Part shown: piece by piece, positions 8,476 through 15,965 of the stretch | How positions within the stretch are numbered: position 1 is the first letter of the stretch | How the letters are laid out: each line of letters starts with the position of its first letter | DNA from: an uncultured Oscillospiraceae bacterium | Lineage (GTDB): Bacteria > Bacillota > Clostridia > Oscillospirales > Oscillospiraceae | Length of the DNA: 21,414 nucleotides | Reading direction: 5' to 3' | Assembly: GCA_934654755.1 (NCBI GenBank) | Contig: CAKUGQ010000023.1 | Span: 1-21,414 of the forward strand | Translations under genes and position numbers: made by a program | The notes under the pieces: model-generated | The model's database searches: none | Seen by the model: the letters and a program-made list of their open reading frames with translations, nothing else | What the model was told of the DNA's origin: nothing

Positions 8476-8505
8476 AGTATATCACATGCCCAGGACACCG
8501 TGCAA
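8476..8505 (-). promoter_or_regulatory. Internal promoter in front of ymdB
   Basis: On the minus strand, TTGCAC (8500-8505) and TATACT (8476-8481) have an 18-bp spacer. It lies in the 65-bp gap between the histidine kinase and ymdB, so ymdB-yhaO-yhaN-tatD can be transcribed without the two-component genes. No terminator is visible in the gap. Confidence 0.65.
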
Positions 8506-8507
8506 AC

Positions 8508-9524
8508 CTATTTCGGCAAAATCACACGAAACGCGGCGCCCTTTCCGGGAGCGGATTCGACCTCGATCACGCCCTGCGCCAGCTCAACGACACGTTTGAC
8601 CATCGCCAGGCCAAGGCCGTTTCCCTCGGCACGGTGGGAGGTGTCCCCCTGGTAGAATTTTTCAAAGCAGCGCTCACGCGCCTCTTCGGTCATGCCGCAG
8701 CCATGGTCGCGAATGCTGAATACAACGCACTCCGTCTGTTCAAAAAGCCGCAGCTCGATCTCACCGCCCTGTGGACTGAACTTCACTGCGTTACCGATCA
8801 GATTCGACCACACCAACGCCAGAAGCTCCGCGCAGCCGCGCAGCGAAACCTCGTCAAGCCTTACGTCAAAATGCAGCTCTCTGGCAGACCACGCCGGCTC
8901 CAGTGTCACAACACAGCGGCGGATCTGCTCGTCGAGCCGCACGCTTTCGCAGGTGGTGGAGAGCGACTGGTTCTCCAACTTGGACAGCAGCAGGATATTG
9001 CTCATCAGCTCGGAAAGCCGCTGCGTATTGAACAGAATTTTTGACAGGTATTCGCCGCGCTCCGACTCGGGCAGCGCCGCATCCTGAAGCAGCATCGCGT
9101 AGCCCTCAATGGCCGTCAACGGCGTTTTGAATTCGTGCGAAACGTTCGCGACGAAATCGCTCGACAGCGCCGCGCTGCTTCCCAGCTCACGCACCATGGC
9201 ATTAAAATTGCGAAAGGTGGTCTGCACCTCCTCCAGTCGGCTCGGATCGGACACGGTAACGCCGAAATTGCCTCGTGCGACCTCTTTGGAGGCCTCGCTG
9301 AGCTTGACCATCGGCGTCAGAATACGCTTGCCCAGATAGCAGCTCAGCATCCCACTGAAGGCGCCCGACACGATGAAAAGTGTCGCAACCGTCCATTTTC
9401 CGGGGGTGCTCAACCCCCAGTGCTCCAAAAGCGGCAGCACGGCGGCCATCGTCCCGACGGAAAACAGCACAATCAGCACCACGATGATCACATAATAGGT
9501 TCGCATTCTCGGAGAAAGCTTCAT
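8508..9524 (-). CDS. Membrane sensor histidine kinase
   Basis: Partner of the upstream OmpR-type regulator. The 338 residues comprise two N-terminal membrane helices (about 10-32 and 43-64), a HAMP linker (65-117), and the dimerisation/phosphorylation helix with His130 in SHEFKTPLTAIEGY. The ATPase domain has N-box Asn241 (NLIGNAVKF), G1 box DHGCGM (273-278) and G2 box GNGLGL (301-306). Only about ten residues lie outside the membrane between the helices, so no real extracellular sensor domain is present; it may sense the membrane itself or a partner protein. The start overlaps the regulator stop by 4 bp (ATGA). The signal is unknown. Confidence 0.95.
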   Translation of the reverse strand: MKLSPRMRTYYVIIVVLIVLFSVGTMAAVLPLLEHWGLSTPGKWTVATLFIVSGAFSGMLSCYLGKRILTPMVKLSEASKEVARGNFGVTVSDPSRLEEVQTTFRNFNAMVRELGSSAALSSDFVANVSHEFKTPLTAIEGYAMLLQDAALPESERGEYLSKILFNTQRLSELMSNILLLSKLENQSLSTTCESVRLDEQIRRCVVTLEPAWSARELHFDVRLDEVSLRGCAELLALVWSNLIGNAVKFSPQGGEIELRLFEQTECVVFSIRDHGCGMTEEARERCFEKFYQGDTSHRAEGNGLGLAMVKRVVELAQGVIEVESAPGKGAAFRVILPK

Positions 9525-10195
9525 TCCTTCTTCACCGCCTTATAACCGATTCCGCGAACGGTGATAATCTCAAAGTCCGGGTTATCACGAAAGCGCTCGC
9601 GCAGACGGTTGACATGGACATCCACCGTGTGGGGATCCGTCTGTGACTCCGGGCCCCAGATGTCGTCCATCACCTGCATCCGCGTAAAAATGCGTCCCGG
9701 CGAAGCCAGCAGCTTATACAAAAGCTGAAACTCCTTCTGCGGCAGCACCGTCTCCACCCCGCTGCGCGTTACGCTCAGCGTGTCATAGCGCAGGCAGGTC
9801 GTCCCGACATGCAGCTCGCGCGCGGCAACAAGCTGCGCGCGGCGCAGCAGCGCACGGATGCGCAGCACCAGTTCATTGACATTGACAGGCTTGACCAGAT
9901 AGTCGTCCGCACCGGCAAGAAAACCCGTCTGAAGATCCTGAAAGCCGTCACGCGCCGTGATGAGCAGCACCGGCAGGGTACTCCCCGCCTCGCGAAGCTG
10001 GCGCACCAGACCGTAGCCGTCTACCCTCGGCATCATGATATCCGAAACAAGCAGATCAATCGACTCATGCTCCATTGCCTCCAGTGCCTCCTGCCCATCG
10101 GGCACACCGACGGCGGTAAAGCCGTTGCGCTCAAGCACGCGGCAAAACATCCGCCGCAGCTCCGCGTCATCCTCGGCCACAAGAATTCTGAACAT
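9521..10195 (-). CDS. OmpR/PhoB-family response regulator
   Basis: DNA-binding regulator phosphorylated by the adjacent kinase. The 224 residues form a receiver domain with acidic pocket E8-D9-D10, phospho-acceptor Asp52 (SDIMMPRVDG), switch Thr80 and Lys102 (VKPVN). A C-terminal winged helix follows (about 125-222) with the usual DVHVNRLRERF recognition segment and GIGYKA hairpin. The ATG follows GGGAGG at seven bases. Its own promoter (TTTACA-17-TATAGT) lies upstream, divergent from the phosphatidyltransferase gene. It heads the leftward string ending with tatD. Which genes it controls cannot be read from the sequence. Confidence 0.96.
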   Translation of the reverse strand: MFRILVAEDDAELRRMFCRVLERNGFTAVGVPDGQEALEAMEHESIDLLVSDIMMPRVDGYGLVRQLREAGSTLPVLLITARDGFQDLQTGFLAGADDYLVKPVNVNELVLRIRALLRRAQLVAARELHVGTTCLRYDTLSVTRSGVETVLPQKEFQLLYKLLASPGRIFTRMQVMDDIWGPESQTDPHTVDVHVNRLRERFRDNPDFEIITVRGIGYKAVKKE

Positions 10196-10217
10196 AACCG
10201 CGCCTCCCTTCCCAATA

Positions 10218-10246
10218 ACTATATCACATTCGTTTTTTTTTGTAAA
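10218..10246 (-). promoter_or_regulatory. Promoter of the two-component system genes
   Basis: On the minus strand, TTTACA (10241-10246) and TATAGT (10218-10223) are 17 bp apart, with an A-tract in the spacer, 22 bases ahead of the regulator ATG. Confidence 0.7.
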
Positions 10247-10354
10247 GCGGCGGCAATTTTCAAAAAAAGCACACCGCCGTTGAACTTGAGTTTACGTTCA
10301 CGCCATAAAATGGAAGCATGGCAGGCGTCAGCCTCCGAGGAAAGGGGAATTGTC

Positions 10355-10942
10355 ATGAGTGAAAAAGACAGACAAAAAATCGAACAGGACAAATACGCCG
10401 ATACCGACCGAATCATTACCCTGCCGAACATTCTGAGCTTTTTTCGACTTGCGCTCATTCCGCTGATCGTCTGGCTTTATGAATCGGGGCACTACGGCTG
10501 GGCCTTCGGTACGCTGCTCCTGTCCGGTGCGACGGACGTGATCGACGGCTGGATCGCACGCACCTTCCACCTTGTCTCCGATTTCGGCAAGGCGCTCGAC
10601 CCGGTCGCCGATAAGCTCACACAGATCGCCGTATTGCTGTGCCTGCTGGAAATGCGCTTCTGGTGGGTTGTGGGTGTGCTGATTTTCAAGGAGCTTTCCA
10701 TCGGCATACTCACACTCGTAACCATGCGCCGTACGCACCGCGTTTACAGCGCCGGCTGGTATGGCAAGCTGTGTACCTGCGTCATTTATCTGTCGATGTT
10801 TGTTCTGATTCTGTGGCGCGATGTTCCGCAGCTTTTCGTTACCGTGGATGCAATTGTTATCTGTCTGCTGGTGCTGCTGTCATTCGTCAAGTACGCGCTG
10901 TATTTCGGCAGGATTCTGCGGGAGGCGCATGAGCAGCAATGA
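10355..10942 (+). CDS. CDP-alcohol phosphatidyltransferase (PgsA-like)
   Basis: Integral membrane enzyme transferring a phosphatidyl group from CDP-diacylglycerol to an alcohol, most likely glycerol-3-phosphate. The 195 residues carry the full family motif D61-VI-D64-G65-WI-A68-R69-x8-G78-x3-D82-x3-D86. About five or six hydrophobic helices surround it. The start is ATG 10355, seven bases after AAAGGGG; the frame is open much further upstream but without a start signal. The N-terminal 20 residues are unusually charged and hydrophilic for PgsA. It is coupled by ATGA to a small zinc-ribbon gene. Phosphatidylglycerophosphate synthase is the likeliest activity; a second, divergent PgsA paralog or cardiolipin-type enzyme is possible. 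Confidence 0.9.
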   Translation: MSEKDRQKIEQDKYADTDRIITLPNILSFFRLALIPLIVWLYESGHYGWAFGTLLLSGATDVIDGWIARTFHLVSDFGKALDPVADKLTQIAVLLCLLEMRFWWVVGVLIFKELSIGILTLVTMRRTHRVYSAGWYGKLCTCVIYLSMFVLILWRDVPQLFVTVDAIVICLLVLLSFVKYALYFGRILREAHEQQ

Positions 10943-11127
10943 AACAGCGAATGCTGGCGTTTCTGAATGAACGCCGTTTGCGGATCGACCGTCGGCTGCA
11001 TCGCGGGAAACGCAGACGCTTCGTGCGCTGTCCGGCCTGCCGCAGTCTGCAAAGCGTTCCTGCCGGGCGTGGACAGAGCAAGGTCATATGCCGCCGCTGC
11101 GGCGAAATCTTCCTGCGCAGAACATAA
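10939..11127 (+). CDS. Small zinc-ribbon protein
   Basis: A 62-residue, strongly basic protein with two CxxC knuckles (C31-P-A-C34 and C51-R-R-C54), predicted to bind one zinc ion. The first 30 residues are Arg/Lys-rich and probably helical. The ATG overlaps the phosphatidyltransferase stop by 4 bp, so it is translated by coupling, and a terminator follows 68 bases after its stop. Similar C-terminal ribbons (CPxC..VPxGxG..CxxCG) occur in small clostridial proteins that also have membrane helices; here the helices are missing. Function is unknown; nucleic-acid or membrane-lipid association is only a guess from the charge. Confidence 0.75.
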   Translation: MKQRMLAFLNERRLRIDRRLHRGKRRRFVRCPACRSLQSVPAGRGQSKVICRRCGEIFLRRT

Positions 11128-11195
11128 CGGGGTGCCGGGAACCGGGTTGCCACACCGCATGGTATAAACGCTTGCGCCCATTTTTTGATATGTCG

Positions 11196-11225
11196 AAGGG
11201 CTGCCCCATCGGGGCAGCCCTTTTT
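11196..11225 (+). terminator. Rho-independent terminator
   Basis: A perfect 10-bp stem GGGCTGCCCC/GGGGCAGCCC with loop ATC (11198-11220) is followed by five T. It ends the rightward phosphatidyltransferase/zinc-ribbon transcript. It also lies ten bases past the stop of the leftward MATE gene and may hold back that transcript. Confidence 0.9.
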
Positions 11226-11234
11226 GTCTGCAAG

Positions 11235-12647
11235 TCACAGCTCCGAATACTCGCCCTCGGCGGCATCCTCCGCTTCCATTTTTTCCTGCAGCTCCAGAGC
11301 GGCGGCCTGCACGGGTATCCCCGTCTCAAGCGGCAGAAAACGATAAAACAGAAGCGAGATCACCGTTGCCGCCGTCCAGCCGATCGGCCACGACAGCCAA
11401 ATGCCCGCCTCCGCCAGCGAGCGTGACAGAAGGAACGCCAGTGCAACACGCAGCAAAAGATCGGTAAACGTCGAGACCATAAAGGGTCCCATACGTCCCG
11501 CGCCGCGAAGAACGGCATCGGCAATCATCTTTGAGGCAATGACGGCATAAAACGGAGCAACGATACGCAGCAGCTGCACGCCGGTGTCCAGCGCCTTCTG
11601 CGTCGGCTGATCCACGAAGATCTTCACCAACGGCGCTCCCGCAAAGAGATACAGCACCGTCAGCGGAATACAGAGCGCCCACACCATCCGAAGCCCAACC
11701 CGGAAGCCCTGACGGATACGCTCCGGCTTCCCTGCTCCCAGGTTCTGCGCCGTATAGTTGGAAACGCCGTTTCCGAGTGTGACAAGCGAGGTAATCACCA
11801 GATTGTTCAGCTTGATGGAGGCGGAATAACCCGCCATAACGGCGGTACCGAAGGAGTTAATCACGCCCTGCAGGATAATATTGCCGACGGAGACAAAGCT
11901 CTGCTGCAGGATGCTGGGAACGGCAACGCGCGACACACGACCGAGCAGCCGGCCGGAAAACGGCTGTGCCCTCTCTCCCTCCGGCAGACGAATCTTTGCC
12001 AGACGGCGGAAGACGAACATCAGCGCCAACACGCAGCTCACTCCCTGGCAGAGGAAGGTCGCCCACGCCACACCGTCAACGCCCATACCAAGGCTTGTGA
12101 CAAACAGAATATCCACGGCAATATTGGAAAGAGATGAGGCCATCAGGAAGAAAAACGGCGTTTTGGAATCTCCCAAAGCAGAAAAAATCCCCGTTGCCAC
12201 ATTATATAGAAACACAAAGGGCAAGCCCCAGATGTAAATATCCAGATAAAGCTGCGAGTCGGCCAGAATCTCCTCCGGCGTATTGATCAATCCGAGAAGC
12301 TGCCTCGACAGCAGCAGCCCGATCACCATCAGAATTATGCACAGCCCCGTGCTCGCGAGCAGCGAGGTGTAAATCGCCGTTTTCATGCTGCGGTAATCCT
12401 TCGCACCGAAACACTGCGCCGACACAACCGAGCAGCCGATATTGCAGCCAAACGCAAACGCAATAAAGACCAGCGTGATTTCATAGCTGTTACCGACGGC
12501 AGCCAACGCGTTCTCTCCGATAAACTTTCCGGCGACAAAGCTGTCGGCAATGTTGTAAAGCTGTTGGAATATGATGCTGCCAAACAGCGGCAGGCAAAAT
12601 CTCCAAAGCACACGACCGGGCTGTCCGGTCGTCAAATCCTGATTCAT
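11235..12647 (-). CDS. MATE-family multidrug/cation antiporter
   Basis: Twelve-helix inner-membrane exporter (Na+ or H+ driven) of the NorM/DinF superfamily, 470 residues. The two homologous six-helix halves are visible. The first opens with RVLWRFCLPLFGSIIFQQLY, a typical MATE helix 1 with the IADSFVAG segment after it. The second opens around VAVPSILQQSFVSVGN. The C-terminal tail is acidic. I start at ATG 12647, nine bases after AAGGGGG; an ATG eight codons upstream lacks a site. It is divergent from a LysR gene with a palindromic operator between, so that regulator probably controls it. The substrate is not predictable. Confidence 0.93.
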   Translation of the reverse strand: MNQDLTTGQPGRVLWRFCLPLFGSIIFQQLYNIADSFVAGKFIGENALAAVGNSYEITLVFIAFAFGCNIGCSVVSAQCFGAKDYRSMKTAIYTSLLASTGLCIILMVIGLLLSRQLLGLINTPEEILADSQLYLDIYIWGLPFVFLYNVATGIFSALGDSKTPFFFLMASSLSNIAVDILFVTSLGMGVDGVAWATFLCQGVSCVLALMFVFRRLAKIRLPEGERAQPFSGRLLGRVSRVAVPSILQQSFVSVGNIILQGVINSFGTAVMAGYSASIKLNNLVITSLVTLGNGVSNYTAQNLGAGKPERIRQGFRVGLRMVWALCIPLTVLYLFAGAPLVKIFVDQPTQKALDTGVQLLRIVAPFYAVIASKMIADAVLRGAGRMGPFMVSTFTDLLLRVALAFLLSRSLAEAGIWLSWPIGWTAATVISLLFYRFLPLETGIPVQAAALELQEKMEAEDAAEGEYSEL

Positions 12648-12661
12648 TACACGATTCCCCC

Positions 12662-12690
12662 TTGATTCCATTCCAAAGACGTATTATAAT
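12662..12690 (+). promoter_or_regulatory. Promoter of the lysR gene
   Basis: TTGATT (12662-12667) and TATAAT (12685-12690) are separated by 17 bp on the plus strand. The expected start of transcription near 12697 places the palindrome at 12722-12738 about 25-40 bases downstream, a position suited to autorepression. Confidence 0.6.
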
Positions 12691-12712
12691 GGTTTCGTTC
12701 TTATACGGATAA
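12683..12712 (-). promoter_or_regulatory. Probable MATE promoter, weak minus-35
   Basis: TATAAT on the minus strand (12683-12688) overlaps the lysR minus-10 box. The best minus-35 is TTATCC (12707-12712, 18-bp spacer), a poor match, as expected for an activator-dependent LysR target. Confidence 0.45.
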
Positions 12713-12721
12713 TCTATTGTT

Positions 12722-12748
12722 GATATGATTGTCATATCGATTTGATAT
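12722..12748. promoter_or_regulatory. LysR-type operator
   Basis: Perfect palindrome GATATGA-TTG-TCATATC (12722-12738) fits the T-N11-A LysR box. A third half-site GATAT at 12744-12748 makes an overlapping inverted repeat ATATC-N5-GATAT. The palindrome is centred about 54 bases upstream of the expected MATE transcription start, the usual recognition position for LysR regulators. Confidence 0.65.
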
Positions 12749-12759
12749 GGAGAATGTCA

Positions 12760-13650
12760 ATGGACATTGCACTGGACTACTATCGTATCTTTGAAGCAGT
12801 CGCGCGGTACCGCAGCTTTACACGAGCGGCGGAGGCGCTCGTCAACAGTCAGCCAAACCTGACGCGCGCCATTCACAACCTGGAGGGCGAGCTGGGCTGC
12901 CGTCTGTTCCTGCGTTCCAGCCGCGGCGTGGAGCTGACACCGGAAGGCGAAGCGCTTTATGCGCACGTCACTGCCGCAATGGAACAGCTTCGCGCCGGAG
13001 AAGCGGAGCTGCTGCGCCAGCGTGAGCTGCGCAGCGGAACGGTATCTATTGCGTGCAGTGAAACGGCGCTGCACTATGTGCTTCTGCGCGTACTGAGCCG
13101 ATTTCACACGGAAAATCCTGCCATACGTCTGCGCGTTTCCAATCAGTCCGCACCGGAGGCCGTTGATGCGCTGCGGAACGGTCTTGCCGAGCTTGCCGTC
13201 GTAACGGCACAGCCGAACGGTCTGCCGTCTCCGCTGGAGGTTACGGTGCTGGCAAGCTTCCGCGAGACCGCCGTGTGCGGCGCGGCGCTTCCCATTGATT
13301 CTGCCCGGACGTGGGCGCTGCATGAGCTGGCGGCGCTTCCCCTCATTTCACTGCGGCGTGGCACAAGCACCTTTGAGCTGTATGACGCACTGTTTCGGCG
13401 TCACGGGCTAAGCTACGCCCCGGATATTGAAGCGGCAACCTCCACGCAGCTCCTGCCGCTTGTCAAAAGCGGACTGGGTGTTGCTTTTGTCCCCGAATTC
13501 TTTCTCCCGGAGCCGGAAGTGCAATGCCTTTCTCTGCGCGAGGCTCTGCCGGAGCGCAGCGTCTGTCTCATCCGCCGCTGCGACCGCCCACGGAGCATGG
13601 CCGCAGCCGCGCTGGAGGACCTGCTGCTGCATTTTTCCGAAGGAAAATGA
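12760..13650 (+). CDS. LysR-family transcriptional regulator
   Basis: The 296 residues form an N-terminal winged helix (about 1-60; SFTRAAEALVNSQPNLTRAI is the recognition helix region, L49-FLR-S53 the wing). A linker helix and a two-lobed periplasmic-binding-like effector domain (about 88-290) follow. Of three in-frame start codons I choose ATG 12760 because GGAG lies seven bases before it; ATG 12754 abuts the site. It is divergent from the MATE exporter with a LysR box between, so it likely controls the exporter and itself. It is followed by the serpin gene after 78 bp with no clear terminator, so read-through into serpin is possible. Confidence 0.94.
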   Translation: MDIALDYYRIFEAVARYRSFTRAAEALVNSQPNLTRAIHNLEGELGCRLFLRSSRGVELTPEGEALYAHVTAAMEQLRAGEAELLRQRELRSGTVSIACSETALHYVLLRVLSRFHTENPAIRLRVSNQSAPEAVDALRNGLAELAVVTAQPNGLPSPLEVTVLASFRETAVCGAALPIDSARTWALHELAALPLISLRRGTSTFELYDALFRRHGLSYAPDIEAATSTQLLPLVKSGLGVAFVPEFFLPEPEVQCLSLREALPERSVCLIRRCDRPRSMAAAALEDLLLHFSEGK

Positions 13651-13728
13651 ATCCGGAAACGGAACTCCTCCGGCTATGCGGCGTCTAAGCGGTGATGTCC
13701 CCCCAACAAGCCGAAAGGAGTCCTTGCT

Positions 13729-14997
13729 ATGAAGCCCAGTTTCAAAATTCTCTGCCTTCTGCTGGCTGCGGCGATGCTTTTGCCTCTGTGCGCCTGCACC
13801 TCGGCAACCATACCGACCGGAGGCGATCCGACCCAGCCGTCGCAGCCGTCGAACAACGTTCAGCCGCCCAGGCGTTCACAGGATCTGATGGCGGGCGTTA
13901 CCCGCAATCCCGTTCAGTCAGCCGAGATTCCCGAAGCTCTGTATGCGTCCGTAACGGATTTTTCCTTTGCGATGCTGAGAAATGCCTATCAGGAAGGCAA
14001 AAACACCGTGCTTTCGCCGGAATCCATTCTGACGGCGCTGGCACTCGTCGCCAACGGCGCAAACGGTCAAACGCTCTCACAGCTTGAACAGGCGCTCGGT
14101 GCCTCCATTGACGAGCTGAACAACTGGTTTGCCGCGCGCGATCCCGGGCAGGAGCTGGTCAGCGCCAACGCTATCTGGATGAAGGAAGACCTGCCGGTTC
14201 ACCAGACGTTCCTGCAAAAGAATGCCGACTACTTCGGCGCAAGCGCCTACACCGCCGCGATGGATGAAAAAACGCTCGCCGACATCAACGACTGGGTCGC
14301 AAAAAACACCAAAGACCGCATCAAAAAGCTCCTCGGCAGGCTGGATGCCGACACCCGCATGGTGCTGGTCAACGCCCTGACCTTCGACGGTGAATGGGCG
14401 AATCCCTATACGAAAAGCGATCTGCGCGACGGTATATTTCATGCGCCCGGCGGCGACCAGAAGGTCACGATGATGCTCTCGGAGGAGCGCGGTTATCTCT
14501 CCGACGACAAAGCCACCGGTTTTATCAAAAACTACAGCGGCGGGCGCTATGCCTACGCGGCGTTGCTGCCGAATGAGGGCGTATCCGTGCAGGACTATCT
14601 GGCCTCTCTGACCGGCGAAGGCTTCCTGAAAATGTTGGAAAATGCCGGCAGCACACGCGTTCTTGCCACCATGCCGAAATATAAAACGGAATGTGACTTT
14701 GAGCTGACCAGGGTGCTTCAGTCCATGGGCGTGTCCGATTTGTTCTGCGACCTGGCAGACCTCAGCGGGATCAGCAGTGAATGCCTCTGCGTCAGCAGCA
14801 TTGTCCACAAAACCTTCCTGGAGGTGGATGAGCTGGGAACCCGCGCAGGTGCAGCCACGGGCGTCATGGTGGATACGGCGACCGCAGTGCCGGAAGATCC
14901 GAAGATCGTCAATCTGGATCGTCCCTTCGTTATGGTGATCTATGACCGCCAGACGAACGCCATCGTTTTCTGCGGCGTCATTAATTCTGTTGCATAA
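13729..14997 (+). CDS. Secreted serpin lipoprotein (serine protease inhibitor)
   Basis: A 422-residue serpin with a lipoprotein signal: a hydrophobic segment, then L20-C-A-C23, where Cys23 would be lipidated. A Pro/Gln/Ser-rich linker (about 30-60) tethers the fold. Serpin landmarks include NAIWM (147-151), VNALTFDGEW (214-223) and the C-terminal RPFVMVIYDRQTNAIVFCG (398-416). The reactive-centre hinge E368-L-G-T371 followed by R-A-G-A-A-T-G has the small residues of inhibitory serpins. Counting from the hinge places P1 at or near Ala384 (T-A-T-A), suggesting elastase-like targets. Start follows AAAGGAG. Serpins known from gut Clostridia (siropins of Eubacterium siraeum) inhibit neutrophil elastase; activity here is inferred. 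Confidence 0.95.
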   Translation: MKPSFKILCLLLAAAMLLPLCACTSATIPTGGDPTQPSQPSNNVQPPRRSQDLMAGVTRNPVQSAEIPEALYASVTDFSFAMLRNAYQEGKNTVLSPESILTALALVANGANGQTLSQLEQALGASIDELNNWFAARDPGQELVSANAIWMKEDLPVHQTFLQKNADYFGASAYTAAMDEKTLADINDWVAKNTKDRIKKLLGRLDADTRMVLVNALTFDGEWANPYTKSDLRDGIFHAPGGDQKVTMMLSEERGYLSDDKATGFIKNYSGGRYAYAALLPNEGVSVQDYLASLTGEGFLKMLENAGSTRVLATMPKYKTECDFELTRVLQSMGVSDLFCDLADLSGISSECLCVSSIVHKTFLEVDELGTRAGAATGVMVDTATAVPEDPKIVNLDRPFVMVIYDRQTNAIVFCGVINSVA

Positions 14998-15007
14998 GGA
15001 AAAGCAA

Positions 15008-15041
15008 ACGGCCTCTCCCCCAACGGGAGAGGCCGTTTTTT
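15008..15041 (+). terminator. Rho-independent terminator after serpin
   Basis: A perfect 12-bp stem ACGGCCTCTCCC/GGGAGAGGCCGT with a 5-base loop is followed by TTTTTTC, starting ten bases past the serpin stop. Confidence 0.92.
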
Positions 15042-15045
15042 CTTC

Positions 15046-15074
15046 TTGACCGCAGCGGAAACAGGCCGTATAAT
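15046..15074 (+). promoter_or_regulatory. Strong promoter of the arylamine N-acetyltransferase
   Basis: TTGACC (15046-15051), a 17-bp spacer and TATAAT (15069-15074). This is the best consensus promoter in the host part of the window, placed directly after the serpin terminator. Confidence 0.85.
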
Positions 15075-15108
15075 AAAAGAAAACATGTCGAAAAGGAGCC
15101 TCCGGAAT

Positions 15109-15912
15109 ATGCATCCGCTGTTTGACGCCGCCTACGAACCACTGCCCTCGGTACAGCGCTACCTCGCGCGCATGGGCTGGAGCGGCCCCATTGCGCGCAC
15201 ACCCGAATGTCTGAGCGAACTGATTCGCACCCATCAGGCGAACGTTCCTTATGAGAACCTGGATGTCTGCGAATTCCATCTGCCCGTATCGCTGAAAATT
15301 GCCGACATTTATGAGAAGGTCGTCGAACGCAGACGCGGCGGCTACTGCTTTGAGCTGAACGCGCTGTTCCTTTCGCTGCTGCGCACTCTGGGCTTCGACG
15401 CCTGCGCCTGCTTCAGCCGCGTACAGCGCAACGCACCCGCGCTGGCACGCATTCGTCATCACGGGATTCTCGTTCGCCTTGACAGCACGCTCTGGTTCTG
15501 TGATGTCGGCTACGGCGGGAAGATGTTCCCCGGCGCCATCCCGTTGGAGGAAGCCCGGCATATGACGCACGGCAACGAGGAATACTGGGCCGAACGCCTC
15601 GATGAATTCTGGTGGGCGATCTGCCGCCTTGAGGCGGATGGCAGCGTAATGCGCGAGCTTCTTGTCGGCGTAGAGCACTGCGCGCCGATGGATTTTGAAC
15701 TGGTCAATGCCTATTGCTACGGGAACCCGGACTCGGTATTCGTCCGGCACCGCCGTGTGTTCCGGTGTTCGGACGACGGTTTTTACGCCCTGCAGGATAA
15801 CACGCTGCAGATCGTGACCGCAGACGGCGAGACACGGCGTGAGCTGCACGGCACAAAGGAAATCGAGCAGACTCTGCGCGATGTATTCTTCCTCGACATA
15901 ACGCTTCCCTGA
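15109..15912 (+). CDS. nat: Arylamine N-acetyltransferase
   Basis: Transfers acetyl from acetyl-CoA to arylamines, hydrazines or related amines; cytosolic, relevant to drug metabolism by gut bacteria. The 267-residue protein has the Cys-His-Asp triad: Cys80 in RRGGYCFELN, His118 in RHHGILV (or His117) and Asp132 in CDVGYGG. The fold starts with the family's NVPYENLDV segment (45-53). I start at ATG 15109, ten bases after AAAAGGAG; an upstream in-frame ATG at 15085 precedes that site and lacks its own. It is a single-gene unit between a strong promoter and a hairpin. Some family members act in amide synthesis (RifF-like), but no biosynthetic genes are nearby. Confidence 0.95.
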   Translation: MHPLFDAAYEPLPSVQRYLARMGWSGPIARTPECLSELIRTHQANVPYENLDVCEFHLPVSLKIADIYEKVVERRRGGYCFELNALFLSLLRTLGFDACACFSRVQRNAPALARIRHHGILVRLDSTLWFCDVGYGGKMFPGAIPLEEARHMTHGNEEYWAERLDEFWWAICRLEADGSVMRELLVGVEHCAPMDFELVNAYCYGNPDSVFVRHRRVFRCSDDGFYALQDNTLQIVTADGETRRELHGTKEIEQTLRDVFFLDITLP

Positions 15913-15918
15913 TATCAA

Positions 15919-15949
15919 ATACCGCCTGCCCGACCGGGGCAGGCGGTAT
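15919..15949. terminator. Bidirectional hairpin between convergent nat and thioredoxin
   Basis: A perfect 13-bp stem ATACCGCCTGCCC/GGGCAGGCGGTAT with a 5-base loop, six bases after the nat stop and 17 bases beyond the thioredoxin stop. The T-tracts on both sides are short, so termination may be inefficient. Confidence 0.7.
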
Positions 15950-15965
15950 CTTCGCCATCTGCGGC

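Noticed and set aside
10280..10311. Promoter for the phosphatidyltransferase gene
   Set aside because: TAAAAT at 10306-10311 has only mis-spaced minus-35 candidates (14 or 20 bp), so no promoter was called.
14077..15918. 613-codon leftward open frame opposite serpin and nat
   Set aside because: It crosses a strong terminator and promoter of the real genes and has no recognisable motif.
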